A DNA stretch of 64,000 nucleotides from Ferrovibrio sp. Lineage in GTDB: Bacteria; Pseudomonadota; Alphaproteobacteria; Ferrovibrionales; Ferrovibrionaceae. Location of the stretch: assembly GCF_025869515.1 (NCBI RefSeq), contig NZ_JAOZVR010000118.1, positions 1-64,000 of the forward strand, read 5' to 3'. Below, one piece after another: positions 42,716 through 54,316 of the stretch. Every line of letters begins with the position of its first letter. Position 1 is the stretch's first letter. Made by a program: the position numbers and the translations under genes. Below the pieces are notes generated by a model that saw only the letters and a program-made list of their open reading frames with translations, was not told where the DNA came from and searched no databases.

Positions 42716-44356
42716 TCAGAAGACGCCGACGGCCATGCCATCGCGCTGTGGGTCCGCTCCGCCTTGCAGGCCCTGCTCGGGCCACATGGTGATGCCGTGA
42801 ACGCCCGCGAAAGCGTAGGTGTAGTGGCTGCGGCGGGTTTCGTAGCCCATGTCGTTCAAGGCCCGCTCTGACTTAGTGGAGATGCGGTTCGAGATGTCGA
42901 CCATGTTCGACGTTGCGACCACGCGGGCCGCCGATATCGCTTCCTGAATGTCCATTCCCCAGTCGAGCACGTTCAGTGTGACCTGCAGGACGGCAGGCCC
43001 AATCCAGGAGGCGCCGGGCGCACCGAGCGTCAGAACTGGCTTCTCATCCTCGAATACGATGGATGGGCACATCGTGCTGGAACGCCGCTTGCCCGGCGCA
43101 ATGGACTGCGGGCTACCAGGACGCGGGTCGAAGGTGCTCATCGCACCGTTCATCATCATGCCAGTGTCCTGGACGACATAACCCGACGGATTGCCCAGGG
43201 TGTGGGTCAGCGAGACCACCAGCCCGTCCCTATCCACGCAGGAGACATGGGTCGTATGCTTGGAGTCCAGCCGCCCCGAGCGCTTTGTCAGAACCTTCTC
43301 GCCACTGCGGATAAGTGCTGCACATTGGTCGGCATAAGCGTCGGACAACAAATGCTCCGTGGGAACCTTTGTGAAGCGCGGGTCGGCAAAACTCGTGTCC
43401 TTATCGCGCGTTGCAATCTTCATTACCTCGGCCAGCAAGGCGATGTATTCCGGCGAGTTGTGCTTCATGGATGCGAGGTCAAAACGCTCCAGAACCTTGA
43501 GCGCCTGCGCCACATACAGGCCGCCGCCCGGCGCCGGGACGGACGAAAAGCGACGCCCGCGATACGTCACGTTGATAGGGTCGGCCAGTTCCGCAACGCT
43601 GTCCGCCAAGTCCGCCATCGAGACCAAACCGCCGTCTTTGCGGATTTCAGACGTGATATGCTCGCCCAGTGAGCCCTTGAAGAAAACGTCGGCGCCTTCG
43701 CGGCCGATTAAAGCCAGGGTTCGCGCCATATCCGGGTTCTGGACCAGGCTACCCGGCTTCTTCACCTCTCCCTGGGTATCCAGGTATAGCTTCCTGCCGC
43801 CCTCGGTGATTCCGAGCTTCTCGCCATAGTTCAAGCGCCCGTACTTGCGTTCATTCTGATTGATGACGGTGTAGACATGGGGCCGGATAATCCAGCCATC
43901 ATTCGCGACGTCCACTGCGGGCTGGAACAGGTCATTCCAGCTCCATTTCCCAAAGGCCTCGTGTGCCCTCCTGAAGACATCCAGGATGATGGGAGTGGAT
44001 ACCGATGTGGCGCCACTCTCGTTGACAAAGTCCCGCACGATGTACCCGAAGCCGTCAACGGTATCGCCGACATAGCGGTCCTGCCACATGGTGTTCGAAG
44101 CTTCCTTCGGACATGCGCCGAGGCCCACATAGACTGTCTGCTTCTTGGTCCTCGGGTCATAGACATGCATGATGCCGAAGCCACCAACGCCGCACATCAA
44201 CGGGTCGACCACACCCTGTACCAGCGCGCAGGCAAGGATGGCGTCCATGGCGTTGCCGCCATTTGCCAGCACCTCGGCACCTGCATTGGCTGCCTCGGGC
44301 TGCGGGGCGACAATCATTCCATTTGCGCGCGGCAAACGGCGATTTGGCTTCGGCAT
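42716..44356 (-). CDS. ggt: Gamma-glutamyltransferase family protein
   Basis: A 546-residue Ntn-hydrolase precursor. The self-processing nucleophile threonine lies in DSKHTTHVSCVDRDG, followed by SLTHTLGNPSGYVV and MCPSIVFEDEKPVLTLGAPGAS. The start MIVAPQPEAANAGAEVLANGGNAMDA is the usual GGT beginning but lacks a signal peptide, so the enzyme may stay in the cytoplasm. It would remove a gamma-glutamyl group from an imported compound. It lies 31 bases after the putA stop and 73 bases before the M24 gene. Confidence 0.87.
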   Translation of the reverse strand: MPKPNRRLPRANGMIVAPQPEAANAGAEVLANGGNAMDAILACALVQGVVDPLMCGVGGFGIMHVYDPRTKKQTVYVGLGACPKEASNTMWQDRYVGDTVDGFGYIVRDFVNESGATSVSTPIILDVFRRAHEAFGKWSWNDLFQPAVDVANDGWIIRPHVYTVINQNERKYGRLNYGEKLGITEGGRKLYLDTQGEVKKPGSLVQNPDMARTLALIGREGADVFFKGSLGEHITSEIRKDGGLVSMADLADSVAELADPINVTYRGRRFSSVPAPGGGLYVAQALKVLERFDLASMKHNSPEYIALLAEVMKIATRDKDTSFADPRFTKVPTEHLLSDAYADQCAALIRSGEKVLTKRSGRLDSKHTTHVSCVDRDGLVVSLTHTLGNPSGYVVQDTGMMMNGAMSTFDPRPGSPQSIAPGKRRSSTMCPSIVFEDEKPVLTLGAPGASWIGPAVLQVTLNVLDWGMDIQEAISAARVVATSNMVDISNRISTKSERALNDMGYETRRSHYTYAFAGVHGITMWPEQGLQGGADPQRDGMAVGVF

Positions 44357-44387
44357 TGTTGTCTCCTCCCTTATTCGGCTTCCCGGG

Positions 44388-47300
44388 TCAGCCGATGCTC
44401 ATCAGGCTGGCATTTCCACCCGCGGCGGCCGTGTTTGTGCTGATGCTCTGCTCGCTTACAAGCATTTCCAGCGGGAAGCTCTCGTATTGCCCAGCTGAAA
44501 CGGCCAAGACCGGCACCACATGAGCAAAATCGTTGGCGAGCCTGGTCGCGAATGCCCCGAGGTTATCGCCATCACCTTCGAACAAGGCGACTGCCGGATG
44601 GCCATCGACAAACAACTTGGTCAGAGCGGGCGGCAGGCTGGCAAACAGCCCCTTATGCTGCCCGTCCACGATAACTCTGTTCCCGGTGGCAAAAGCAGCC
44701 GCCACCTGAATCAGAATCTCGGACTGCGAAGCTGCATTGCACAGCACGGTTCCGCGCGGCATGCACATATAGATGTTGCGCTCACCGACCGGGCCCGGCA
44801 GTTCCTGGCTGCACCCCAGCGGGCTTCTTGCGATGAAGCCTGCGCAGAGCTCGGCCTCCTTCTTATGGTCGTTCTGCTTCAGCCAGTCCTGGTAGGCCGC
44901 CGCCAGAATATTCTTCATGGCAGACTGAGTTCCCGGTTTCTTTGCCGGAGCCACGGACAGCAGGCGGCGGAGGTAGTTCGGACCGCCCGCCTTCGGGCCG
45001 GTACCTGACAGTCCGTGTCCACCGAAGGGCTGTACGCCGACCACCGCACCAATGATATTCCGGTTCACATACAAGTTTCCGGCATTCACCTGCTGGGTAA
45101 CGCGAGCAATCGTCTCGTCAATGCGGCTATGCAGGCCGAAGGTCAGGCCATAGCCGGAGTCGTTGATTTGGCCGATCAGGGCATCCAGGTCATCGCGGCG
45201 GTAGCGCACGACATGGAGAACCGGGCCGAACACTTCCGCCGTTAGGTCGGAAAACTGCTTCAGCTCGATAATTGTGGGTGCCACGAATGTGCCGAGGCGG
45301 GCCGCCGGGGGCAGTTCGAGCTGCTCCACGCGGAATTTGCGCCCACGCATGGCTTCAATATGCTTGTTGATGCCATCCTTGGCCTCCGACGTGATGACCG
45401 GGCCGACATCGACCGACAGTCGGTCTGGCGAGCCGATGGAGAGTTCGGCCATGGCGCCCCGAAGCATGGTCAGCACATGGTCCGCGACATCCTCTTGGAG
45501 GCACAGCACCCGCAGAGCCGAGCAACGCTGACCGGCCGAGTCAAAGGCAGAGGCGATGACATCGGTCACCACCTGCTCCGGCAGAGCCGACGAATCGACA
45601 ATCATGGTATTCAGGCCACCGGTTTCGGCAATCAGCGGAATGGGCTGGCCGTCTGGGCTGAGCCTGGGGGCCAGCTGCTTCTGGATGAGCTGGGCGACTT
45701 GGGTGGAGCCCGTGAACATCACGCCACGAATTCTGCTGTCGGCCACTAGCTCGGCGCCAACCCGACCATCACCTGGCAAGAGCTGCACGGCACCAGTCGG
45801 CACACCGGCTTCCAGCAGGATTTGTACCATCTGAGCCGCAATCAGTGGCGTTTCCTCAGCTGACTTGGCGAGGACGGCGTTTCCTGCGGCCAGGGCTGCC
45901 GCAACCTGGCCCGTGAAAATTGCCAGCGGAAAATTCCACGGGCTGATACAGACCACCGGCCCGAGCGGCCGGTGCGTGTCGTTGGAAAACTCTGCAATGC
46001 CGTCGGCATAGTACCGCAGGAAATCGACGGCCTCGCGTACTTCGCCAATGGCATTCTGAAGGGTCTTACCCGCCTCACGTACAATCAGCCCCAGCAGGTG
46101 CGACATCCGGTCTTCCAGAATATCGGCTGCTCGCTGCAAGCACTGGGCGCGCTCCGCGGGCGGCGTGGACTGCCATATCGGGAGAGACGCAATCGCGCCA
46201 TCGACCGCTCTTGTCACCTCGCGCGAGGTGGCGGGGGTAACATAGCCGACCAGGTCATTATGGTTGGCCGGGTTCCGGACCTCCTCGGGCGGGCTTTCCG
46301 CTGCCACGCCATCTATCAGGATGGGAACGGCTTTCCAGTTCTGGTCGGTACTGGACAGCAGCGCGCAGGACAACGATGCCAGACGCTGCTCATTCGACAG
46401 GTCGATACCAGAAGAATTGAGCCGCTGCCCAAGGATGTCGCGCGGAAGCGAAATCTTGGGATGCTGGCCGCCGAGCGGCTGGATAGCCTTGGCCGTCTCG
46501 ACTGGGTCTGCAATCAGGCGATCGACTGGGATTTCCTTGTCGGCAATCTGGTTTACGAATGAGGTATTCGCGCCATTTTCCAGCAGGCGCCGCACCAAGT
46601 AGGCCAGCAGCGTCTCGTGAGTACCGACCGGAGCGTAGATACGGCATGGGCGATTCAGTTTTTCCCGGCCAACGACTTCCTCATAAAGTGGCTCGCCCAT
46701 GCCATGCAGGCACTGGAATTCGTACTGGCCTGAATAGTAGTTCTCGCCTGCCAGAGTATGGATGGTCGCCAGCGTCTGGGCATTGTGGGTGGCGAACTGC
46801 GGATAGACCGCGTCCGGGGCGCCGAGCAGCTTGCGGGCACAGGCCAGATACGAGACGTCGGTGTGGACCTTGCGGGTGTAGACCGGGAAACCTTCCAGCC
46901 CATCGACCTGGGCGCGCTTGATTTCGCTGTCCCAATAGGCACCTTTCACTAGGCGCACCATGACCCGATGGCTGCTGCGCCGTCCAAGGTCGATAATCCA
47001 GTCCAGCACGAACGGCGCACGCTTCTGGTAGGCCTGGACCACAAAGCCGATGCCATTCCAGCCCGCGAGATCTGGGTCGAAGCACAGGCTCTCCAGCAGG
47101 TCGAGTGAGATTTCGAGCCGATCGGCCTCTTCAGCATCGATATTTAACCCGATGTCGTAGCGGCGAGCCAGGACCGCCAGCGCTTTGACGCGGGGAAGGA
47201 GCTCATTCCTGACGCGCTCGAAATTAGCCCGGTTATATCGGGGATGAAGCGCCGACAGCTTGATGGAAATGCCCGGCCCTTCGTAGATGCCGCGCTTGTT

Positions 47301-48230
47301 CGAGGCCCGGCCGATGGCATGGATGGCCTGCTCGTAGTCGGCATAGTAGCGCTGGGCATCGGCGGCCGTGACGGCGGCCTCACCCAGCATGTCGTAGGAA
47401 TAGCGGAAACCCTGGGCTTCATACTTGCGGCTGTTCGCCAGCGCCTCGGCAATGGTCTGGCCGGTGACGAACTGCTCGCCCATCATCCGCATGGCGATGT
47501 CCACACCCTTGCGGATGAGAGGTTCGCCACCCTTGGCAATCAGCTTGGTCAGCGCATTGGAGAGCGACTTACCACTGGTCGTGGCCGTCAGACGGCCGGT
47601 GATGAGCAGACCCCAGGTGGCGGCATTCACGAATACCGACGGGCTATGGCCCAGATGGGATTCCCAGTCGCCGAGACCGATTTTGTCCCGGATCAGGGCG
47701 TCACGAGTCGCGCGGTCGGGAATACGCAGCAATGCCTCGGCCAAGCACATCAGCGCCACGCCTTCCTGGCTCGACAGTGAGTATTCGTGAATGAGCCCTT
47801 CCACGCCGCCGGACTTATCCTTCCCGCGAAGCGTCTCAACCAGGGACCGGGCAAGCTTCTGGGCAGCGGCAGCCGTCGCCTTCGGCAGGGTGGCCTCTGC
47901 AACGAGCTGGGGGATGCATTCCGGTTCCGGGCGCCGGTAGGCAGCGGTAATCTTCGCGCGCAGCACACTCTGGGGCTGGATATTGTGGGCGAACTCCAGG
48001 AATGGCGGCTGGTGGATGTCAACAGTATTGGCGACGTCGGACAAATCGATGCCGCCGGGCCGCTCATTCATCAGACCGTTCAGGCCTTCGCCGCGCTCGG
48101 CTTTCTCCAGCATCGAGAAGATAGCCTGCTTGATAAGCCAATGTGGGGTCCGGCCGACGCCGTCTGCGGCGCGCTTCAGCCGATTCTTCAGGGTCTCATC
48201 GATTTTGACGCCGATCGTTGTGTTGGCCAC
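44388..48230 (-). CDS. putA: Bifunctional proline dehydrogenase / L-glutamate gamma-semialdehyde dehydrogenase PutA
   Basis: A 1280-residue PutA. Residues 1-45 are a ribbon-helix-helix DNA-binding domain ([22 protein letters not shown]), so this is a trifunctional form that can repress its own genes. The proline dehydrogenase barrel covers about 180-520 ([53 protein letters not shown]). The aldehyde dehydrogenase part has [18 protein letters not shown], a catalytic cysteine in [12 protein letters not shown], and ETGGLN. A C-terminal extension closes the channel. It oxidises proline to glutamate at the membrane. Confidence 0.93.
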   Translation of the reverse strand: MANTTIGVKIDETLKNRLKRAADGVGRTPHWLIKQAIFSMLEKAERGEGLNGLMNERPGGIDLSDVANTVDIHQPPFLEFAHNIQPQSVLRAKITAAYRRPEPECIPQLVAEATLPKATAAAAQKLARSLVETLRGKDKSGGVEGLIHEYSLSSQEGVALMCLAEALLRIPDRATRDALIRDKIGLGDWESHLGHSPSVFVNAATWGLLITGRLTATTSGKSLSNALTKLIAKGGEPLIRKGVDIAMRMMGEQFVTGQTIAEALANSRKYEAQGFRYSYDMLGEAAVTAADAQRYYADYEQAIHAIGRASNKRGIYEGPGISIKLSALHPRYNRANFERVRNELLPRVKALAVLARRYDIGLNIDAEEADRLEISLDLLESLCFDPDLAGWNGIGFVVQAYQKRAPFVLDWIIDLGRRSSHRVMVRLVKGAYWDSEIKRAQVDGLEGFPVYTRKVHTDVSYLACARKLLGAPDAVYPQFATHNAQTLATIHTLAGENYYSGQYEFQCLHGMGEPLYEEVVGREKLNRPCRIYAPVGTHETLLAYLVRRLLENGANTSFVNQIADKEIPVDRLIADPVETAKAIQPLGGQHPKISLPRDILGQRLNSSGIDLSNEQRLASLSCALLSSTDQNWKAVPILIDGVAAESPPEEVRNPANHNDLVGYVTPATSREVTRAVDGAIASLPIWQSTPPAERAQCLQRAADILEDRMSHLLGLIVREAGKTLQNAIGEVREAVDFLRYYADGIAEFSNDTHRPLGPVVCISPWNFPLAIFTGQVAAALAAGNAVLAKSAEETPLIAAQMVQILLEAGVPTGAVQLLPGDGRVGAELVADSRIRGVMFTGSTQVAQLIQKQLAPRLSPDGQPIPLIAETGGLNTMIVDSSALPEQVVTDVIASAFDSAGQRCSALRVLCLQEDVADHVLTMLRGAMAELSIGSPDRLSVDVGPVITSEAKDGINKHIEAMRGRKFRVEQLELPPAARLGTFVAPTIIELKQFSDLTAEVFGPVLHVVRYRRDDLDALIGQINDSGYGLTFGLHSRIDETIARVTQQVNAGNLYVNRNIIGAVVGVQPFGGHGLSGTGPKAGGPNYLRRLLSVAPAKKPGTQSAMKNILAAAYQDWLKQNDHKKEAELCAGFIARSPLGCSQELPGPVGERNIYMCMPRGTVLCNAASQSEILIQVAAAFATGNRVIVDGQHKGLFASLPPALTKLFVDGHPAVALFEGDGDNLGAFATRLANDFAHVVPVLAVSAGQYESFPLEMLVSEQSISTNTAAAGGNASLMSIG

Positions 48231-48269
48231 TTGCCTGACTTCCTGAACGTTAAATAAGAGACCGACCGC

Positions 48270-49895
48270 TTAGCGCTTCGCGTCCTGATGAATCATGTCC
48301 GCCGCTTTTTCCGCGATCATCATAGTCGGCGCATTCGTGTTGCCCGACGAAATGGTCGGCATGATGGAAGCATCGGCGACACGAAGATTCCGAATGCCGT
48401 GGACCCGCAGGCGGGCATCGACCACTGCCATGCTGTCATTGCCCATACGGGCGGACCCTACCGGGTGATAGACGGTATCGGCGGTTGCCCGGACATAGTC
48501 CGACAACTCGGCGTCTGAGGTCACACCTTGTCCTGGCGCCAGCTCTTCGCGCCGGAAGGGCTCAAACGCCTTCTGCGCGAGGATGCGGCGAGCAATCTTG
48601 AGTCCTGCCACGGTCGCGTTCAGGTCTTCCGGGTCGCTCAGATATCCGGGGTCGATGATGGGTGCAGCACTGGGGTCTGGAGATGCCAGCGTGATGCGGC
48701 CCCGGCTCTGCGGACGGATGGGCCCGATGCGCAGCGAATAACCATGCTGTCCCGCCACGGTCTTGGCGCGCTTGGTATATGGAAGCCATACCGAGGCACC
48801 AGAAATGATGAGGGGGACGAAGAAAGCCTGGAGGTCCGGGTACTCCAGGCCCTCCCGGCTGCGGAAATACCCTCCCGCCGAAATAGGGCTTTCGCTGACC
48901 GGGCCAGTGCCCAGCGTAAAGGCGCGCGCGACGCTTGTGACGATACGGTCGACACGCAGCTCGCGCAGCAGCGATATCTCACCAATCGCCGCCATCTTGA
49001 TAAATGCGTCGAGGTGGTCAATCAGGTTCTGGCCGACGCCATTGAGGTCATGGACCGGCGCGATACCTACGCTCTTGAGGTGCCCTGGATTTCCAATGCC
49101 AGACAGCATCAGGATATGCGGAGAACCCACTGCACCGGCAGACAGCACCACCTCGCGACGTGCTGAAAGCGTGACCTTCTCGCCACCCCGGACGTAGGCA
49201 ACTCCGGTTGCCGCGCCATTCTCGATGACGATACCAGTGACCAGCGCATTGTCGATGAGCTGGAGATTCTTCCGGGTATTCAGGGATTTCAACAGGGCAC
49301 CGGCCGAATTGCTGCGGCGGCCGCGCTTCATGTTGAAATCGTAATAGCCAACACCAGCTACATCTGGGCCGTTCAGGTCGTCGATGCTGCGGTAGCCCGC
49401 CTGGATACCGGCCTGCACGAAGGCTTGGGTCAGCGGATTCTTCGGACGGGCCGGAGTGACGTCGACCAACCCGTCGCCGCCATGCAGTTCGGACTCACCG
49501 TTGACATGGCGCTCGTTCTTCTTGAAGTACGGCAGAACATCTTCATAGGACCAGCCGGTATTTCCCAGCTGTGCCCACTGGTTGTAATCGCCCGCATTGC
49601 CGCGGGCGTAGACCATTCCATTGAAGATGCTGGAACCGCCGAGCCGTTTGCCTCGCGGCCAGAAGCTCGTCCGGTCGTTCAGGGCCTTCTGGGGAACCGT
49701 ATTGAAGAACCAGTTGTCACTCTTACGGCGATAATAATACCCAGTCAGCATCGGAAAGGCATGAAGCGGATGGCGGTCGCCGCGACCCGCTTCAATCAGC
49801 GCCACCCGCACCGCCGGATTGGCGCTGAGGCGCTCGGCCAGTACGCATCCAGCAGCACCAGCACCGACAACGATGTAATCGAACTCTTCAGGCAC
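48270..49895 (-). CDS. GMC family oxidoreductase, choline dehydrogenase-like
   Basis: A 541-residue flavoenzyme. The FAD-binding GAGAAGCVLAERLS is at the N-terminus, GMC signature 1 is RGKRLGGSSIFNGMVYARG, signature 2 is VLSAGAVGSPHILMLSGIG, and the catalytic histidine is in YHPVGSARMG. It oxidises a primary alcohol to an aldehyde in a choline-dehydrogenase-like manner. It lies directly downstream of the aldehyde dehydrogenase gene (34 bases), forming an alcohol-to-acid pair. It is related to, but distinct from, the GMC enzyme encoded at 56908. Confidence 0.88.
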   Translation of the reverse strand: MPEEFDYIVVGAGAAGCVLAERLSANPAVRVALIEAGRGDRHPLHAFPMLTGYYYRRKSDNWFFNTVPQKALNDRTSFWPRGKRLGGSSIFNGMVYARGNAGDYNQWAQLGNTGWSYEDVLPYFKKNERHVNGESELHGGDGLVDVTPARPKNPLTQAFVQAGIQAGYRSIDDLNGPDVAGVGYYDFNMKRGRRSNSAGALLKSLNTRKNLQLIDNALVTGIVIENGAATGVAYVRGGEKVTLSARREVVLSAGAVGSPHILMLSGIGNPGHLKSVGIAPVHDLNGVGQNLIDHLDAFIKMAAIGEISLLRELRVDRIVTSVARAFTLGTGPVSESPISAGGYFRSREGLEYPDLQAFFVPLIISGASVWLPYTKRAKTVAGQHGYSLRIGPIRPQSRGRITLASPDPSAAPIIDPGYLSDPEDLNATVAGLKIARRILAQKAFEPFRREELAPGQGVTSDAELSDYVRATADTVYHPVGSARMGNDSMAVVDARLRVHGIRNLRVADASIMPTISSGNTNAPTMMIAEKAADMIHQDAKR

Positions 49896-49929
49896 CTGAC
49901 TAATCCCTTACTGAAATCCGGTCTGCCGC

Positions 49930-51405
49930 TTAGTAGAAGAACGCGACGGAGTGGTTGCGCAGGTAGCTTTCCAGGCCGACCATCCCGCCTTCGGCGCCGA
50001 TGCCGGAATCTCCGAAAGGCTCGCCAGTGCTGGCATGGCCAGACCCTTTGCCGGTCGTCGCGCCGCTGCGGACCGAAACCGTCGACTGAATGGCTTCGGC
50101 CATTCGCATTCCCACGCCCATATTTGCAGTCCACACATAGGCGTTCAGGCCATAGCGGGTGCCGTTCGCCAGCCAGATGGCTTCGTCTTCGGTATCGAAG
50201 GCCGTGACGGACAGTACCGGACCAAAGATTTCTTCCTGCGCTATGGCAGCTGACGGCTGCACATTCCGGAAAATCGTCGGTGCGACGAAGTTACCACCAG
50301 TATCGGATAGCAAGCGCTGACCACCCGTAACAAGCTCGGCTCCGGCCTGCGGCGCCTGCTCGATGTACTTCATGACCTTTTCTAGCTGCGGCTTGCTGAC
50401 CAAAGGGCCAAAGGTCGTCGCCGGATCGGCTGCGTCTCCCGCGTGAACTTTGCCGAAGCGAGCGGTCAGCTTTTCCAGCAGTTTTGTCTCGATACTTCTC
50501 TGCACCAGCAGCCGGGTGCCCGAGCTGCACACCTGGCCCTGGTTGGTCAGGATGTACAGAGCGATGAAGTCGGCCGCCGCATCCAGATCGATGCCGTCGT
50601 CGAACACGACCTGAGGGCACTTCCCGCCGCATTCGGCGAGCACCTTCTTCATGTTCGACATGCCAGCATACTGCATCATCAGCTTGCCGACGGCGGTCGA
50701 ACCCGTGAAGGTGACCATGTCGACATCGTTGTGCATGGCAAGCGCCTTGCCCACGACATGTCCGTGGCCCAGCACGATATTGATGACACCACCCGGAACG
50801 CCTGCCTCCAAGGCCAGCTCCACCAGCCGAAGCGCGGAGAAGGACGACATCTCGGACGGTTTCAGAACAATGCTGTTGCCAGCCGCGAGCGCCGGGCCGA
50901 GCTTCATGACCGCGTTGAAGGTGGGGAAATTCCAGGGCGTGATGGCGCCGACCACACCGCGGGGTACCTGCCGTAACGCATGATAGCTGCGGGCGTCCGT
51001 GGGCAGCACCTTGCCCACGACCTTATCGGTGGCTTCCGCATAGAAGCGGAAATGGTCGGCAGCAGCAGCGGCGTTGAACCTCCAGGTCGAGACGGGCTTC
51101 CCCATCTCAACGGCATCAATCCGGTCGAAGGTCTCGGCTTCACGCGCAATCAAGTCGGCCAGTCGCAGGAGCACCTTCTTGCGCTCGCCCGTGGGAATGC
51201 CACTCCAGATGCCCTTTTCGAAGGCTTCGCGGGCAATCTTCACGGCCTGATCGACATCCTCGACAGATCCGGCCGGGATTTCGGAGAGCTTCTTGCCGTT
51301 CGAGGGGTTCAGGACTGCGATGGAGCCAACGCCCCGCGACTGTTCCGGCTTGCCGCCGATGATGGGGGTTGGTGATTTCGCGAATACTGCTTCGGACGAT
51401 TGCAT
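49930..51405 (-). CDS. Aldehyde dehydrogenase family protein
   Basis: A 491-residue NAD(P)-dependent aldehyde dehydrogenase. TPWNFPTFNAVMKLGPALAAGN, FTGSTAVGKLM, the general-base glutamate in LAECGGKCPQ, and the catalytic cysteine in NQGQVCSSGTR are all present. The true start is ATG 51405 (MQSSEAVFAKSP); the frame is open far upstream only because it runs antisense through the ATPase gene. It should oxidise the aldehyde made by the neighbouring GMC enzymes. It resembles betaine-aldehyde and gamma-glutamyl-aminobutyraldehyde type enzymes. Confidence 0.88.
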   Translation of the reverse strand: MQSSEAVFAKSPTPIIGGKPEQSRGVGSIAVLNPSNGKKLSEIPAGSVEDVDQAVKIAREAFEKGIWSGIPTGERKKVLLRLADLIAREAETFDRIDAVEMGKPVSTWRFNAAAAADHFRFYAEATDKVVGKVLPTDARSYHALRQVPRGVVGAITPWNFPTFNAVMKLGPALAAGNSIVLKPSEMSSFSALRLVELALEAGVPGGVINIVLGHGHVVGKALAMHNDVDMVTFTGSTAVGKLMMQYAGMSNMKKVLAECGGKCPQVVFDDGIDLDAAADFIALYILTNQGQVCSSGTRLLVQRSIETKLLEKLTARFGKVHAGDAADPATTFGPLVSKPQLEKVMKYIEQAPQAGAELVTGGQRLLSDTGGNFVAPTIFRNVQPSAAIAQEEIFGPVLSVTAFDTEDEAIWLANGTRYGLNAYVWTANMGVGMRMAEAIQSTVSVRSGATTGKGSGHASTGEPFGDSGIGAEGGMVGLESYLRNHSVAFFY

Positions 51406-51491
51406 AACTACGAGCCTCGATTTCTGCAATTGCGAATACTGAATTTCTTGTCGCACTGGCCCTTCAGCGGGCTGTTGAAAGTCAGCTCCCG

Positions 51492-52460
51492 CTAGACCAG
51501 ATGGCAGGACACCATGTGGCCTGGGAGCACTTCCCGAAGGACAGGCTTCTCCGTCTTGCAAAGCTCCGTCGCCTTCGGGCAACGCGGATGGAAATGGCAG
51601 CCCGACGGCGGACTGATTGGGCTGGGCAGTTCGCCCCGGACAATTTGGCGCTGGCGCTTGGAGCGGCTGGGATTGGGGATGGGCGAAGCATCCAGCAAGG
51701 CTTGGGTGTATGGGTGCAGAGGATTGCGAATAATCTCGGCCTTGGTCGAGTATTCGACGAATTTCCCCAGATACATCACCGCGATGCGATGGCTGATGAC
51801 GCCGACCACCGCCATATCGTGTGTGATAAAGATGTAGGACAGCCCCATGCGTGACTGGATGTCGCCCAGCAGGTTGATGACCTGCGCCTGGATGGATACA
51901 TCGAGTGCCGAAACGGCTTCGTCGGCGATGATGATATCGGGGTTCAGCGAAATGGCGCGGGCGATGTTGACGCGCTGGCACTGGCCGCCTGACATCTCAT
52001 GCGGATAACGGGTCATCATATCCGGGTTCAGACCGACACCCTTGAACAGCTCGGCGACCCGATCCTTAATCTCACTCTTGGGCACCAGGCGGTGGATACG
52101 CAGCGGCTCAGCGACCAGCTCACCAGCATTGGCTCGAGGATTGAGCGATGAGACCGCATCCTGGAATATCATCTGGCAATTCTGCCGGACCGGTATCATC
52201 TGCCGGTGGCTCAGATGAGTGATGTCTTGACCTTTAATGTGGATGGTGCCGCCAGTCGGCTCCTCCAGACGCGACAGGACTCGTGCAAGCGTGGACTTGC
52301 CGCAGCCGCTCTCGCCAATCAGACCCAGTGTTTCGCCGGGCATAAGCTCGAAGGACACACCATCGATAGCGCGAGCCACCCGGCCATCTTTGACCTTGAA
52401 GTGCTTGACGATATCCTTGGCCTCAAGAACCGGGCTGGAAATCTTCGGCGTGCTCATCAT
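51492..52460 (-). CDS. Dipeptide/oligopeptide ABC transporter ATP-binding protein, DppF-like
   Basis: A 322-residue ATPase. Walker A is [11 protein letters not shown], signature [16 protein letters not shown], Walker [17 protein letters not shown]-terminal cysteine cluster ([14 protein letters not shown]) is the oligopeptide-transporter C-terminal domain, often holding an iron-sulfur or zinc site. The start at ATG 52460 overlaps the stop of the DppD-like gene by four bases (ATGA). It pairs with that ATPase to drive import. Confidence 0.88.
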   Translation of the reverse strand: MMSTPKISSPVLEAKDIVKHFKVKDGRVARAIDGVSFELMPGETLGLIGESGCGKSTLARVLSRLEEPTGGTIHIKGQDITHLSHRQMIPVRQNCQMIFQDAVSSLNPRANAGELVAEPLRIHRLVPKSEIKDRVAELFKGVGLNPDMMTRYPHEMSGGQCQRVNIARAISLNPDIIIADEAVSALDVSIQAQVINLLGDIQSRMGLSYIFITHDMAVVGVISHRIAVMYLGKFVEYSTKAEIIRNPLHPYTQALLDASPIPNPSRSKRQRQIVRGELPSPISPPSGCHFHPRCPKATELCKTEKPVLREVLPGHMVSCHLV

Positions 52461-53473
52461 GCATACTCCCAGCACGAAACGATGTGTCCGGGCGCCAGCT
52501 CGACCGGCGTCGGACGCTGGGTATGGCACCGGTCCTTTACCCGGTCGCAGCGTGGTGCAAACGGACACCCCGGCACTGCCGGGCCTGCCGACGGCACGTT
52601 GCCGGGGATTTCCCGCAACCGACTGGGCATGTCGTCGCCGCTCAGGAGAGCATCGAGACGCGGAACGGCGCCCAGGAGACCCCGGGTATAGGGATGAGAG
52701 GGGTTGGAAAACAGGTCATTGGAGGTGGCCGTTTCCACAATCCGGCCCGCATACATCACGGCAACCCGGTTCGCAGTTTCGGCCACAACGCCCAGATCAT
52801 GGGTTATCAGGATTGTCGAAATACCGAACTCATCCTGCAAACCAGACATCAGAGCCAAGATCTGGGCCTGGGTGGTGACGTCCAGGGCAGTCGTGGGCTC
52901 GTCTGCAATCAGGATGCTGGGCTTGCAGGACATCGCCATGGCAATCATGACGCGCTGTCGCATGCCGCCGGAGAGCTGGTGCGGGTATTGGTTCAGCCGC
53001 TCGTTAGCGGACGGAATTCCGACCAAGTCGAGATTCTCACGGGCGCGTTCTCGCGCCTGCTTGCGGGTCAGCCCCTCATGAAGCATCAGGCCTTCGGTAA
53101 GCTGACGCTCAATCGTCAGGACAGGGTTTAGCGATGTCATTGGCTGCTGGAAAATCATCGCCATTTCCTTGCCGCGGACTTTGCTGATTTCCTCTTTGCT
53201 CAGATTAAAGATTTCGCGGCCCTTGACGTAGACACTGCCTTCGATGATCGCGGGTGGACTGGCGAGCAGCTTCATTAGGGACAAAGCGACTGTGCTCTTA
53301 CCGCAGCCGGATTCGCCTACCAGCGCCAGCATCTCCCCCGGCCGCACGTCGAATGAGATGTTGTCGACAGCTACGGCACGGCCCTTGGGGCCCTCGAAGG
53401 ACACTTTCAGGTTCCGGACGCTCAGGACCGGCTGCACGGTTTCGGGACTGTTCTGCACCATTGCATCGCTCAT
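52457..53473 (-). CDS. Dipeptide/oligopeptide ABC transporter ATP-binding protein, DppD-like
   Basis: A 338-residue ATPase. Walker A is [11 protein letters not shown], signature [16 protein letters not shown], Walker [16 protein letters not shown]-loop [11 protein letters not shown]. The C-terminal part has [21 protein letters not shown], the oligopeptide ABC C-terminal cysteine cluster. It starts 3 bases after the DppC-like permease stop and overlaps the DppF-like gene. It is part of the peptide-type importer. Confidence 0.88.
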   Translation of the reverse strand: MSDAMVQNSPETVQPVLSVRNLKVSFEGPKGRAVAVDNISFDVRPGEMLALVGESGCGKSTVALSLMKLLASPPAIIEGSVYVKGREIFNLSKEEISKVRGKEMAMIFQQPMTSLNPVLTIERQLTEGLMLHEGLTRKQARERARENLDLVGIPSANERLNQYPHQLSGGMRQRVMIAMAMSCKPSILIADEPTTALDVTTQAQILALMSGLQDEFGISTILITHDLGVVAETANRVAVMYAGRIVETATSNDLFSNPSHPYTRGLLGAVPRLDALLSGDDMPSRLREIPGNVPSAGPAVPGCPFAPRCDRVKDRCHTQRPTPVELAPGHIVSCWEYA

Positions 53474-53476
53474 GGC

Positions 53477-54304
53477 TCAGCGCCTCCATCTCTGGCGCGG
53501 GTCGAGATACTCACTCAGCGCATCGCCAACGAGGTTGAACGCGAGAACGACCAGAATGATTGCGAAGCCCGGATACAGCATCAGCCAAGGGGCAAGCCGC
53601 ATATTGTCACGACCATCCGCTAGCAGCGCACCCCACTCCGGAGCCGGAGGCTGTGCGCCCAGGCCGATGAAGGACAGGCCAGCGGCGGCAAGGATGGCCG
53701 TCGAGAAGCCGAGCGAGGCCACGACAATGAGCGGCGGAATGATGTTGGGAAGCAGATACCGCAGCATCAGGCGCACCGGCCCGGCGCCAACGACGCGCCC
53801 AGAGTCGAAATACGGCTTGCTACGCTCCACCAGCACGACGCTGTAGATGACACGAGCGAAGAATGGGGTGCGGCTGATGCCGACCGCAATCATGGCATTG
53901 TCCAAGCTGGGGCCCAGGAATGCGACGAGTGCGAGCGCGACGAGAATTTCCGGGAAGGAATACAGGAGGTCGATGCAGCGCATCAGAAAGCCACGTACCC
54001 AACCGACCGCGTATCCGGCAATCATGCCGACAATCGTGCCGGAAACGACGCCGATGGTGACGGCAATGAAGCCTACATACAATGTCAGGCGGGCACCGTG
54101 GAGTACGCGGCTGAACATATCGCGGCCGAGGGTGTCGGTGCCGAACAGGTGCGCCCAGCTCGGAGGGCTCAGGCGCGGCCCGGTAAACATTCTTTCCGGG
54201 CTGAACGGCGCCAGCATGGGGGCAAAAATCGCGGCTCCGACGATAACAATCAGGATGACCAAGCCGATGATGGCGTTCAGGTAACGGAGGCGGAAGAATT
54301 TCAC
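53477..54304 (-). CDS. Dipeptide ABC transporter permease, DppC-like
   Basis: A 275-residue inner-membrane permease with an N-terminal hydrophobic segment (AIIGLVILIVIVGAAIFAP) and the OppC-type motif GTDTLGRDMFSRVLHGAR. The ATPase-docking loop is visible around SGRVVGAGPVRLMLRYLLPNIIPPL. It follows the DppB-like gene by 12 bases and precedes the DppD-like gene by 3. It forms the channel with the DppB-like protein. Confidence 0.87.
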   Translation of the reverse strand: MKFFRLRYLNAIIGLVILIVIVGAAIFAPMLAPFSPERMFTGPRLSPPSWAHLFGTDTLGRDMFSRVLHGARLTLYVGFIAVTIGVVSGTIVGMIAGYAVGWVRGFLMRCIDLLYSFPEILVALALVAFLGPSLDNAMIAVGISRTPFFARVIYSVVLVERSKPYFDSGRVVGAGPVRLMLRYLLPNIIPPLIVVASLGFSTAILAAAGLSFIGLGAQPPAPEWGALLADGRDNMRLAPWLMLYPGFAIILVVLAFNLVGDALSEYLDPRQRWRR

Positions 54305-54316
54305 GGTTCGCCTCCG

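Noticed and set aside
51406-51981. Upstream extension of the aldehyde dehydrogenase frame (to 683 residues)
   Set aside because: The extra part overlaps the DppF-like ATPase gene in another frame and does not resemble any domain. The family start is at ATG 51405.
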